From Kiritimatiellia bacterium (lineage in GTDB: Bacteria > Verrucomicrobiota > Kiritimatiellia > RFP12 > DVOR01): DNA of 64,000 nucleotides. Below are positions 44,125 through 51,786 of the stretch, one piece after another (within the stretch, counting starts at the first letter, position 1; each line of letters begins with the position of its first letter). Made by a program: the position numbers and the translations under genes. The stretch spans positions 62,001 through 126,000 of the forward strand of contig JAFYWN010000006.1 of NCBI GenBank assembly GCA_017558005.1, read 5' to 3'. A model generated the notes under the pieces. That model was not told the DNA's origin. It saw only the letters and a list, made by a program, of their open reading frames with translations, and made no database searches.

Positions 44125-45180
44125 ATGACTGCAAAAAAAAGACGCAAATCTGATGAGCCTATTCTTATTCGTCTTCGTCGAGAGCTCCTTAAACCCTTGA
44201 CGTTGTTTGTTTCACGTCGATCCAAAATTGGACGAATGTTGCGAACACGCGGATGTAAGAAACTCCCGTCAAACGATTTTTTACAACAAGCAATTGAGCG
44301 TGCTGTTGCAATTGTGGATGGCCTTGATCCTCACATTGACGTCTTATTCATTGGCAGTTCTCACATCCAAAAAAATATTGCGCCTGCAGCATTTCAAACA
44401 CTTCGCGGTTGGAATGCAGGTGTATCGTCTGGCGACCTAAAAATTTCTACAGAAATCTACAAGGCACTTCGTCAAAAATGGCCAAAGAGTGAAGGCCAGT
44501 GTGTAGTTCTTGGACAAGACTTTTGGCTCCCGATGACCCAAGCCGAATACACTTATGAGTATTTTCAAACGACAATTCTACATGAACTGCTCGGCATCTC
44601 TTATCGTTCTTCTTGGTTAATGCGTCATGCAGAAAAAACTTGTCGAAAAATCATAAATCAAGTGCGTCATATTGAATCCTGGAACTCGCAGCTGAAATTC
44701 CGTGGTCTAATGCCTATGGAGTCAGAAACAAAGGCTATTCCCCAAGAAAAAGTACAGGCTCGAGTTCAAGGCCATCTCAAACTTTTAACCTTTGAACCGA
44801 CTGAATTAAAGTGGCTTCAAGAATTAAGAAATAGGGTCGCGGAAGATGGTCGTACACTCATACTCTTGCGGCCACCTCACCGCGAAGACTACTTAAATGC
44901 CCTTAATCAATCTCCACAACGCGATTTGTTATGGGCAAAGTTCGGCACAGCGGCTGAAGGCCTCCCTGTAATTGACGCATTTCAATTCCCTCTATCTCCA
45001 GAAAGTTGGAATGATATGGATCACTTAAGTGAAAGTGGAGCCACCCTTTTCACACGCGCATTAGAGCCATACTTACTTAAACTTCGGAAACAAATTGACA
45101 AGAATACTTTCTGTAAAGATTTCGGGAAAATCATTCTCATGAGTGAAGATTGCTCCAATCCTCATCTTACCACGCCATAA
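44125..45180 (+). CDS. SGNH/GDSL hydrolase-like protein
   Basis: ATG 44125 (MTAKKRR) has AAGGAT upstream; the product is 351 residues. IDVLFIGSSHIQKNIAP at about 75-91 matches block I of SGNH hydrolases (GxSx nucleophile), and WNDMDHLSESGATLF near the end supplies the DxxH pair of block V. The N-terminus is strongly basic, without a clear signal peptide or membrane span. Such proteins in glycan clusters often remove or transfer acyl groups on sugars. Base composition is visibly more AT-rich than nfnB. Function is inferred from motif and context. Confidence 0.7.
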   Translation: MTAKKRRKSDEPILIRLRRELLKPLTLFVSRRSKIGRMLRTRGCKKLPSNDFLQQAIERAVAIVDGLDPHIDVLFIGSSHIQKNIAPAAFQTLRGWNAGVSSGDLKISTEIYKALRQKWPKSEGQCVVLGQDFWLPMTQAEYTYEYFQTTILHELLGISYRSSWLMRHAEKTCRKIINQVRHIESWNSQLKFRGLMPMESETKAIPQEKVQARVQGHLKLLTFEPTELKWLQELRNRVAEDGRTLILLRPPHREDYLNALNQSPQRDLLWAKFGTAAEGLPVIDAFQFPLSPESWNDMDHLSESGATLFTRALEPYLLKLRKQIDKNTFCKDFGKIILMSEDCSNPHLTTP

Positions 45181-45243
45181 CGTTTATAACATTTGCATTA
45201 CTGAATCCCATCGACACTATCAACCCCATCAAGAGTGTTCCGT

Positions 45244-46299
45244 ATGACAACACCAAGCGATTCTACACAACCAACCATTTCAATGGTCATCACGGTTTAT
45301 AACACTGCGCGTTTCCTGCGTGATGCACTTGAATCTATTCGCCGACAAACATTCACCGATTGGGAGTGCATCATTGTTGATGACAATAGCCCCGATAATA
45401 GCTGGGAAATCTACTCCGATTTTGTTCGAAAAGATGCGCGATTCAAAGTAATTTGTCAAAAAAATGGGTTTTCGCAAAACGGCTTAAAAGTCTCTCGTAA
45501 TCGTGGACATGACGCCATTCAGGGTAAATGGCTCATGTTTCTTGATTCTGACGACTATCTCCATCCTCGAGCGATGGAAAACTTACTTCGCGTGGCAGAA
45601 CAAACCAATGCGGATATGGTTGATGGTAGCATTGAGCGAATCTCCGAAGACTGGATACCAACAGAAGAACTCCTTTCAATTAAGACGATTGACGAAAACG
45701 CCGCCCTTCAATTTGAAAGCTTTTCCCATGAAGAGCTCCTTGAGCGTGTCTCAAACTTTTCAAAGTGTTGTTATGGAACCGTTTGGAATTCTATTTTCAA
45801 GGTTTCAACATTAGGAAACTATCGCCACCCCGAACACCATGCCGATCCAAAGAAATTCATACGTGCAATAGACCTCGTCTTTCGCCTACTCCTAATTCCA
45901 AGAATTAAAATCGCAGCGGCACTAGAGACCCCTGTTATTTTCTATAGGACTCGATTGGGTTCAACCACCTACAGTAAGAAACCTGCGATTTATTGGATTG
46001 AAATCGCCACCACAATGGCGAACCTCTATGACGCCGTACTTGCTGAAAACCCATTCACGCCACGACAACGTAAGCGATTCGCTACGTGGATGGCAAGCCG
46101 TACCAAACTTTACTTCTATGGAGCTCTTCGTCGAAGTGACAATGACCCCGAATCACTTTCCGCGATTTGCGAAGCTTTACGTTTTCTTGAAAAGCGAAAT
46201 TTCCCTCTCTATCAACGAATTCCCATCTTACGCCGTTTCCAGTTTTGGCTTTTCATCAAAACGGGGAAATGTTGGCTTATCAAGCGAGCACATTGCTAA
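45244..46299 (+). CDS. Family 2 glycosyltransferase
   Basis: ATG 45244 (MTTPSDS) starts a 351-residue protein with a GT-A fold: ISMVITVYNTARFLRDALESI, DWECIIVDDNSPDNSWEI, and DXD motif MFLDSDDYLHPRAM. The acceptor-binding half (about 130-351) is variable, and no membrane helix is evident. It probably adds a sugar to a lipid-linked surface glycan begun by an undecaprenyl-phosphate sugar transferase such as the one at 40381-40899. Donor and linkage cannot be read. It ends about 180 bases before a convergent gene, with nothing recognisable in that gap. Confidence 0.9.
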   Translation: MTTPSDSTQPTISMVITVYNTARFLRDALESIRRQTFTDWECIIVDDNSPDNSWEIYSDFVRKDARFKVICQKNGFSQNGLKVSRNRGHDAIQGKWLMFLDSDDYLHPRAMENLLRVAEQTNADMVDGSIERISEDWIPTEELLSIKTIDENAALQFESFSHEELLERVSNFSKCCYGTVWNSIFKVSTLGNYRHPEHHADPKKFIRAIDLVFRLLLIPRIKIAAALETPVIFYRTRLGSTTYSKKPAIYWIEIATTMANLYDAVLAENPFTPRQRKRFATWMASRTKLYFYGALRRSDNDPESLSAICEALRFLEKRNFPLYQRIPILRRFQFWLFIKTGKCWLIKRAHC

Positions 46300-46480
46300 A
46301 CATTTGAACCCGCGTGTTAATTTCTACACTAGATCACCTCTTTGGACGTCTACTATACAAATTAAGCCAACAGGCACTTTTCCCTATTGCCCTCAACGAC
46401 TACGCACCTGTGCTCCGAATTCAAATTACGATGTCTCTGACACGACAAAACACCCAACTCATTTGTTATACTCTAAAAAA

Positions 46481-46954
46481 CTATAGCACAACTTCAAGAA
46501 TTGACCACGGCGCATCCACTACAATTACACCACCACATTTGAGATAAACCGCCATGGCCGACTTATTTTCACAACTCACTCCAATCCTAATTTTCTTAAG
46601 ATTGTGCAAAGTCTTCGCCTCCTCAATTAATGCTTTCAAAGCCTGCGTACCATAACCTTTACCATGTGCATCTCTATTTCCTATGAAAATTCCCAATTCC
46701 CCAATACCATCGTGAATATTTACAAGATAAATATTCCCAATGTAATCATTTGAAGGAGAAAGGCAAATGGCATAATTAATCCGCGTTGGATCTTGGATTA
46801 CGCGTTCTGCCCAAGCTCGTTCCATCGTCTCCGTGACCTCACAATTTGGACGTGAACCTGTGTATTTCCAAAGTGAAACGTCATTACGCCAACGCCACGA
46901 AACTTGCGCATCTTCCACTCGAAGAGGCCTCAAATAAACCGTCTGCTTAAGCAT
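46481..46954 (-). CDS. GNAT-family N-acetyltransferase
   Basis: This 157-residue protein has a RimJ/RimL-like GNAT fold: YLRPLRVEDAQVSWRWRND, IGNIYLVNIHDGIGELGIFIG, and the acetyl-CoA loop GNRDAHGKGYGTQALKALI. As last gene of a four-gene minus-strand cluster with two sugar aminotransferases and an ATP-grasp ligase, it probably acetylates an amino sugar, like PseH-type enzymes. It overlaps the preceding gene by eight bases. Confidence 0.85.
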   Translation of the reverse strand: MLKQTVYLRPLRVEDAQVSWRWRNDVSLWKYTGSRPNCEVTETMERAWAERVIQDPTRINYAICLSPSNDYIGNIYLVNIHDGIGELGIFIGNRDAHGKGYGTQALKALIEEAKTLHNLKKIRIGVSCENKSAMAVYLKCGGVIVVDAPWSILEVVL

Positions 46955-47867
46955 TCTTAATCACCTCACAAATTCGTCCCATGTCTTCAAGATTATATCT
47001 CTGGTCAATTGGTAACGGAAGAATTCTATCTGCAAAATTATTTTGTTCTTCTACATTTGGCCAATAGCGTGCCACGAAAATCTTATTGTCAATTAATCGT
47101 TGACGCAATGTCCAATCTTCTGTAAAAAGTGGATACACCATCGGCACATCATCTTCGGCCATTGCAAATGGGAAAGATGAATGAAGGCGCTCATGCAAAT
47201 AGTTGAAATTCTCCCATCTTTTCTTTGCAATGTTCATATAGTTGATGTTACCCATCAATCGTAACGTCAACCTTGACATTTTCCGTATAGGAGCATGTTC
47301 CAACGCACAACTATTCTCCTTAAACTCTTTGTACCCTGCCTCTGGAGTATAGTCTATTCGCTTCAATAAGTGTGACATCCGTTCACATGATACATCTTGT
47401 TCTAAAATCTCTTCATCTTTACTCAAATTCTTACCACTAAACGCAACAATCCCCCCATCCGGCAAACCGAAGAATTTACGGGGGCTATAAAAAGCGGCTA
47501 ACCCCATGGGTTGCGAATAAAATGCTTGCGCATTATCCACAATCAAATTCTTAAATTTTTTAGCTAATTCGTGAACACACACACCTAGGCACCCAAAATA
47601 ATTGTTAAAAATCAAATAGGCGTCTTTTGAGATTTTCTCTTTAGGCAAAAAACTGATGTCTAATTCGTATTCAACAATATCAACTTTTTCAGCTTTTAAT
47701 GCATCATACACCACAGGACAAGTATATTTGGGCACATATACAACAGCACATTTTTCTCTACGCAAGATGAATCTTAGTGCATTCCGAGCTGAATTTAAAT
47801 AAATCCCTTCATGATATGGTTCTGCCGTTCCACATTCTAATTCAAAATAACCGCCGATGCTTTTCAT
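46947..47867 (-). CDS. DegT-type PLP-dependent protein, atypical
   Basis: The ATG at 47865-47867 (MKSIGGYFE) overlaps the upstream stop as ATGA; the product is 306 residues. The sequence YLNSARNALRFILR, VYVPKYTCPVVYDAL, IVDNAQAFYS and FYSPRKFFGLPDGG follows the DegT/DnrJ sugar-aminotransferase order. SPRKFFGLPDGG supplies the PLP lysine. It is shorter than the usual 370-400 residues. It probably acts on a nucleotide-sugar or related keto compound in the same pathway as its neighbours. Confidence 0.75.
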   Translation of the reverse strand: MKSIGGYFELECGTAEPYHEGIYLNSARNALRFILRREKCAVVYVPKYTCPVVYDALKAEKVDIVEYELDISFLPKEKISKDAYLIFNNYFGCLGVCVHELAKKFKNLIVDNAQAFYSQPMGLAAFYSPRKFFGLPDGGIVAFSGKNLSKDEEILEQDVSCERMSHLLKRIDYTPEAGYKEFKENSCALEHAPIRKMSRLTLRLMGNINYMNIAKKRWENFNYLHERLHSSFPFAMAEDDVPMVYPLFTEDWTLRQRLIDNKIFVARYWPNVEEQNNFADRILPLPIDQRYNLEDMGRICEVIKNA

Positions 47868-49078
47868 TCCACCACCTGAATAGAAAACCACTCTTTTGAA
47901 TTTTGAACCATGGCCTCTGCCGCTTTATACGTTTCAAACTTAAGAAATGCAGACCCTATCGCCCGATTTGCTCCTGCAAATGCCTCAACATGGTCCCCGA
48001 CACTTACATAAAGTGTGGAATCAACTAACGCATCCGGGATTGGCATCTGTTCCATGCCGATGCCTTGAAATTGCCCACACTTCTCACAATGAATCACATA
48101 ATCGACCCAACATCCATTGTATTCTGGTTGCGTCATTGGAAGAAGTGGCAAGCCAAGTGCATATCGGACATTATTCTCAATCAAATCTTGTCCCGTGGCC
48201 AATTTCAACACCTCGGAAATTCGGTTGCCACCTCCGCGCGGTGAAACTTCCATGATATATGCCTTACCATCGGTTGCGACACGCGCCTCTACGTTATAAA
48301 TGGATGTGCCAAGATTTAACAGTTTTATCAACCGCTGAAGCTCCGATCGCAACTCATTTTGGGCTTCTGTAGGCATATCACTCGGCCAAACATGCGCAAT
48401 CGGCGCATATGGGTTTGCGGCATCCTCTTTAAAATATTGGCTATCGAAACTACAAAAAACAAGTTCATTATCAATAGAGAATGAATCTGAACCTGTTTGA
48501 TGCCCTTTTAACTCGAGAAACTGTTCAATAATAAATCTTTTTGAATGACTCTCTGCGATTGCGCCATCAATTGCCTCTGGCAATGCTTCAAAATCATCAA
48601 CACGTTTACACCCTTTTGACCCTGCGGAATCCACAGGCTTAACAATAACAGGGAAACGTGGCGATTCTGCAATTTCTTTCACGGCATCTTCTTTTGAAGA
48701 GTAGCCCTTATGGAATGGACAGTTAAAACCATTTTCAGAAAGAAAATCACGAAAACGATCTTTATTTTGTAAGATTTCAACCGATTCCAACGGAGGTGTA
48801 GGCAATCCCATCTTTTCTGCCACATAAGCAGCGGTTACTACTCCTGGGTCAACACCAAATGAAAGAATTCCATCAATTTGCTTTTCTTTGGCAACTTTTA
48901 AAACCGCATCTCGGTCAATAATACTAACATTAACATATTCGTCGGAATATGTGTGAGCGATATTGTCTGGTAAGTAGTCCGCCGTAATCACATACACACC
49001 CAACTTGTGAGCCGCCTCAATCACCGGCAAGAGGTATCGAATACCTCCAAGCAACATTAACTTTTTCTGCTTACTCAC
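47864..49078 (-). CDS. ATP-grasp carboxylate-amine ligase
   Basis: This 404-residue protein has a PurK/CarB-like ATP-grasp fold. The N-terminal Rossmann-like part is KLMLLGGIRYLLPVIEAAHKLG, then DGILSFGVDPGVVTAAYVAEKMGLP; ATP-binding phrases are FPVIVKPVDSAGSKGCKRV, FIIEQFLELKGHQTGSDSF and YIMEVSPRGGGNRISEVLKLATG. It joins a carboxylate to an amine using ATP. With sugar aminotransferases on both sides it may link an amino acid to an amino sugar, but this is inference. It overlaps both neighbours by four bases. Confidence 0.88.
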   Translation of the reverse strand: MSKQKKLMLLGGIRYLLPVIEAAHKLGVYVITADYLPDNIAHTYSDEYVNVSIIDRDAVLKVAKEKQIDGILSFGVDPGVVTAAYVAEKMGLPTPPLESVEILQNKDRFRDFLSENGFNCPFHKGYSSKEDAVKEIAESPRFPVIVKPVDSAGSKGCKRVDDFEALPEAIDGAIAESHSKRFIIEQFLELKGHQTGSDSFSIDNELVFCSFDSQYFKEDAANPYAPIAHVWPSDMPTEAQNELRSELQRLIKLLNLGTSIYNVEARVATDGKAYIMEVSPRGGGNRISEVLKLATGQDLIENNVRYALGLPLLPMTQPEYNGCWVDYVIHCEKCGQFQGIGMEQMPIPDALVDSTLYVSVGDHVEAFAGANRAIGSAFLKFETYKAAEAMVQNSKEWFSIQVVE

Positions 49079-50208
49079 TTGACACTCTCCAAAATGTTTT
49101 TGGCGACATCGCGGACGTCGGCGAGATCAAGGCCGTGGTAGGACGGCAAGGAGAGGACGCAATCTGCCGCTTGACGCGCAATGGGAGTGGCGCCAGTCGT
49201 GGTGCGGTAAGGCTCAAAGTCACTCAAGAGGGGATAGAAGTAGCGACGTGTAAAGATGTTGTATTGCTTAAGCGTTTCGTAAACGCGTTCACGTGTTTCG
49301 AAGTCCTTGAAGAGTACTGGCACGTATGCATAGTTATGCGTAATCTCGTAGCCATACATCTTTTCAGGGCGGGGCAACAGCCGAACGTTATCCTGCCCCT
49401 CAAAGACTTCGGCATAGGTGTCATAAATTGCCTTACGATGCGAGATTAACTCTGGCAAAACATCTAAGCAACATTCTCCCATAAGGGCTGCGAGTTCATT
49501 CATCTTCGCATTGGTACCAATGTTATCACACTCGGTTTCTGAACGAATGGCAAAGTTTTTCAGTCGTTCAAGCGCAGCCTTTAATTCCGGCTTGCGAAAT
49601 GTCAACAAACCACCCTCGATACTGTGAAAAAGTTTGGTGGAGTGAAAAGAGAACATTGACGCATCACCATAATCCGCGATGGACTTACCGTTCACTTTCA
49701 CACCAAATGCATGCGCCGCATCGTAAATTAAGCGCAAATCATACTTTTTAGCAAGACGTTCAAAGCCATCCAAATCACACGGATGCCCATAGACATGCAC
49801 CGGAACAATCGCCTTCGTCTTTTCCGTTATTAACTTTTCGGCAGACTCTGGTGTCATACAAAGAGTATCGAGATCCACATCCGCAAAAACAGGTGTTGCA
49901 CCCACGCGACGCAAGGCATGTGACGTTGCCACAAAGGTGAACGGCGTGGTAATCACCTCTGCGCCAGGTGTATCCAATCCTAACGCCTGGTAAACAATTT
50001 CAAGTGCCAAGGTGCCATTCACAAACAACGAGGTTCGCGCCTCTGCAACATCAAGAACCTCAGCAAGTCGAGTAGCAAATCGTCGTACTACAGGACCATT
50101 ATTCGTCAACCACTGATTAGCCCAAACCTCTGCCAACTTAGATTTATACATCTCCAACGATGGCAAGTATGGACGCGTTACCAAAATCGGCTCATTGAAC
50201 GTTTTCAT
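49075..50208 (-). CDS. DegT/DnrJ/EryC1 sugar aminotransferase
   Basis: ATG 50206-50208 (MKTFNEP) is chosen; longer in-frame extensions run through the promoter. The 377-residue protein has PLP motifs TSLFVNGTLALEIVYQAL, EVITTPFTFVATSHAL, LIYDAAHAFGVKV and MFSFHSTKLFHSIEGG, where the lysine of STKLF binds PLP. It resembles VioA/FdtB-like enzymes that aminate 4-keto or 3-keto dTDP-sugars. The -10 box ends six bases before the ATG, so the mRNA may be leaderless. Confidence 0.92.
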   Translation of the reverse strand: MKTFNEPILVTRPYLPSLEMYKSKLAEVWANQWLTNNGPVVRRFATRLAEVLDVAEARTSLFVNGTLALEIVYQALGLDTPGAEVITTPFTFVATSHALRRVGATPVFADVDLDTLCMTPESAEKLITEKTKAIVPVHVYGHPCDLDGFERLAKKYDLRLIYDAAHAFGVKVNGKSIADYGDASMFSFHSTKLFHSIEGGLLTFRKPELKAALERLKNFAIRSETECDNIGTNAKMNELAALMGECCLDVLPELISHRKAIYDTYAEVFEGQDNVRLLPRPEKMYGYEITHNYAYVPVLFKDFETRERVYETLKQYNIFTRRYFYPLLSDFEPYRTTTGATPIARQAADCVLSLPSYHGLDLADVRDVAKNILESVK

Positions 50209-50214
50209 ACTTAC

Positions 50215-50242
50215 ACTATACCATATTTTCAAATAACCACAA
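50215..50242 (-). promoter_or_regulatory. Promoter of the aminotransferase cluster
   Basis: TTGTGG (50237-50242), 16-base spacer ending in TGG, TATAGT (50215-50220). The predicted start of transcription coincides with the ATG at 50208; no Shine-Dalgarno sequence fits between. Confidence 0.6.
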
Positions 50243-50285
50243 TACTGCGGCCCTTGATTTATTGATTTTCTTACACTAAATAAAT

Positions 50286-50324
50286 GGGCGGCGACGGTTA
50301 TCCTTGCGATGGATGAAGGGCCCC
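50286..50324 (+). repeat. Displaced copy of the nfnB 3' end
   Basis: GGGCGGCGACGGTTATCCTT and the next seven bases are identical to nfnB 43966-43992, then TGAAGGGC also matches after one change. Here it is not in a gene. A strong plus-strand terminator follows at 50365, as would be expected behind the original nfnB end. Confidence 0.85.
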
Positions 50325-50364
50325 ATCGCCACAGCTCACGCAAGTGGCATCATTTGATAGAAAG

Positions 50365-50396
50365 GCGCCCGACTTCACAAGAGGTCGGGCGCTTTT
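50365..50396 (+). terminator. Terminator, perhaps bidirectional
   Basis: GCGCCCGACTTC (50365-50376) pairs with GAGGTCGGGCGC (50381-50392), 12 pairs with one G-U, then TTTT. It lies after the nfnB remnant on the plus strand and after the PstS-like gene on the minus strand. Confidence 0.85.
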
Positions 50397-50432
50397 AAGT
50401 TATCGCGGACTTATGCTCTACAGTGTCACGGC

Positions 50433-51608
50433 TTACTCTTTGTGTGGGAGGGGAACGTAGCCAGTTTCTTCAATCAGGGTCTGACCTGCCTCGGAGAAGA
50501 AGAAGTCCACAAGTTTACGCGTATTTTCGCTCCGCGGGCGAACGGTAATGATGCAGAAGTCGCTCAAGAAGGGATAGGTGCCGTTGCGAATGTTCTCTAC
50601 TGAGGGTGCGACACCGTCAATGGAGAGCAACTTGATGTCGCCATTTTTAAACATCTCTTCGGTAAAGTAACGGAATGAGAAGCCAATCGCTTCGCGGTGA
50701 TTACGATAAGCCGCCACATCATTAATAATGCCGCCCATACCACCCACGCGATCCTCACGAATCGGCGGCAGAATTGGGATGTCGCCCATGATGCGTTGCA
50801 ACCGCGTCTGGCTGCCACTCCCCTCATTGCGTTGGAAGGGTTTAATCTCACCACTCCACGCGGGATTAATCTCCTCCCAATGCTTTACCTTCCCTGAATA
50901 AATCGCCCGAATATCCTCTTGCGACAAGTTATCTACAGGATTCTCTCGATGCACAAAGAAGACGAAGGCCTCACGCGCAATTGGCGTCATCTCAAAGGTG
51001 AGCCCCGCCTCTTGTGCGGCCTTTTCTTGCAATTGTGATGGAGGCGCGCTAAAAATCAAATCCACCTTCCCCGCCAAGAGACGCTCAAAGGTCCGATCCG
51101 ACCCATTTGTCCTTATTTCAATCTCGGCATTAGGTTCACAAAGCGACTGAATAGCCCCAGCATAAAGTGGATAAAGCGCATAAGCGCCGTCAATCCGTGG
51201 CAAATCTCCGCGCAGGTGATACTGTGGCTCTGCTACAACCAGCTTCGCCAATGTCCCCACACGGAAAGGATCATAACGCCACCATTGAATCTGGTCAGAC
51301 AATTGACGATGGCGATCTACGGTGTACCATCGATACATTGGCATCGCAATTAAAACTGCGACCGCAGCCAAACTCAAGAGCAACAATCCCTTACGAACAC
51401 GTTTCTTTCCAAAGAGGTTGAAGATATGGGCACCGTAAAGCAAGGCCCACAATGCCGTCCATGCGAGCACCATCACACCTTGATAGTGCATGGTAAACAC
51501 AATAATGACGCAGCCATAACTCCATAACAAGAAACTTGCAATCGCATAGCACACCTCTCGAATCACAACCCAGAGGTAATACAAAATCGTCAACGCAGTC
51601 TTTTTCAT
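50433..51608 (-). CDS. Membrane-anchored PstS-like phosphate-binding protein
   Basis: ATG 51606-51608 (MKKTALT) has GGAAGG just upstream; the product is 391 residues. Three hydrophobic N-terminal helices (about 5-110) replace a signal peptide. They are followed by a PBP-like domain of the PstS type: YPLYAGAIQSL, VDLIFSAPPSQLQEKAAQEAG, SGKVKHWEEINP, PFQRNEGSGSQTRLQ and FYFSEAGQ-like FFFSEAGQTLIEETGYVPL. No pstCAB or phoU genes are near. It may be a tethered phosphate receptor or sensor; direct transport is not supported by context. Confidence 0.82.
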   Translation of the reverse strand: MKKTALTILYYLWVVIREVCYAIASFLLWSYGCVIIVFTMHYQGVMVLAWTALWALLYGAHIFNLFGKKRVRKGLLLLSLAAVAVLIAMPMYRWYTVDRHRQLSDQIQWWRYDPFRVGTLAKLVVAEPQYHLRGDLPRIDGAYALYPLYAGAIQSLCEPNAEIEIRTNGSDRTFERLLAGKVDLIFSAPPSQLQEKAAQEAGLTFEMTPIAREAFVFFVHRENPVDNLSQEDIRAIYSGKVKHWEEINPAWSGEIKPFQRNEGSGSQTRLQRIMGDIPILPPIREDRVGGMGGIINDVAAYRNHREAIGFSFRYFTEEMFKNGDIKLLSIDGVAPSVENIRNGTYPFLSDFCIITVRPRSENTRKLVDFFFSEAGQTLIEETGYVPLPHKE

Positions 51609-51786
51609 GCCTTCCATTGTACCACACCTGCCGCGCCTCTCCACTTCCTTTCATCAATGCGCATTCCAGATTACACAACGCCCCACCTCCAGTTTTCAAT
51701 TCTCTTCACGAAAAAGATTTGTTACGATGTAAATGGTGTGAATTGGACACCCCGCTTTTTCATTTCGCAACCCTCGTGGAGGTTTT

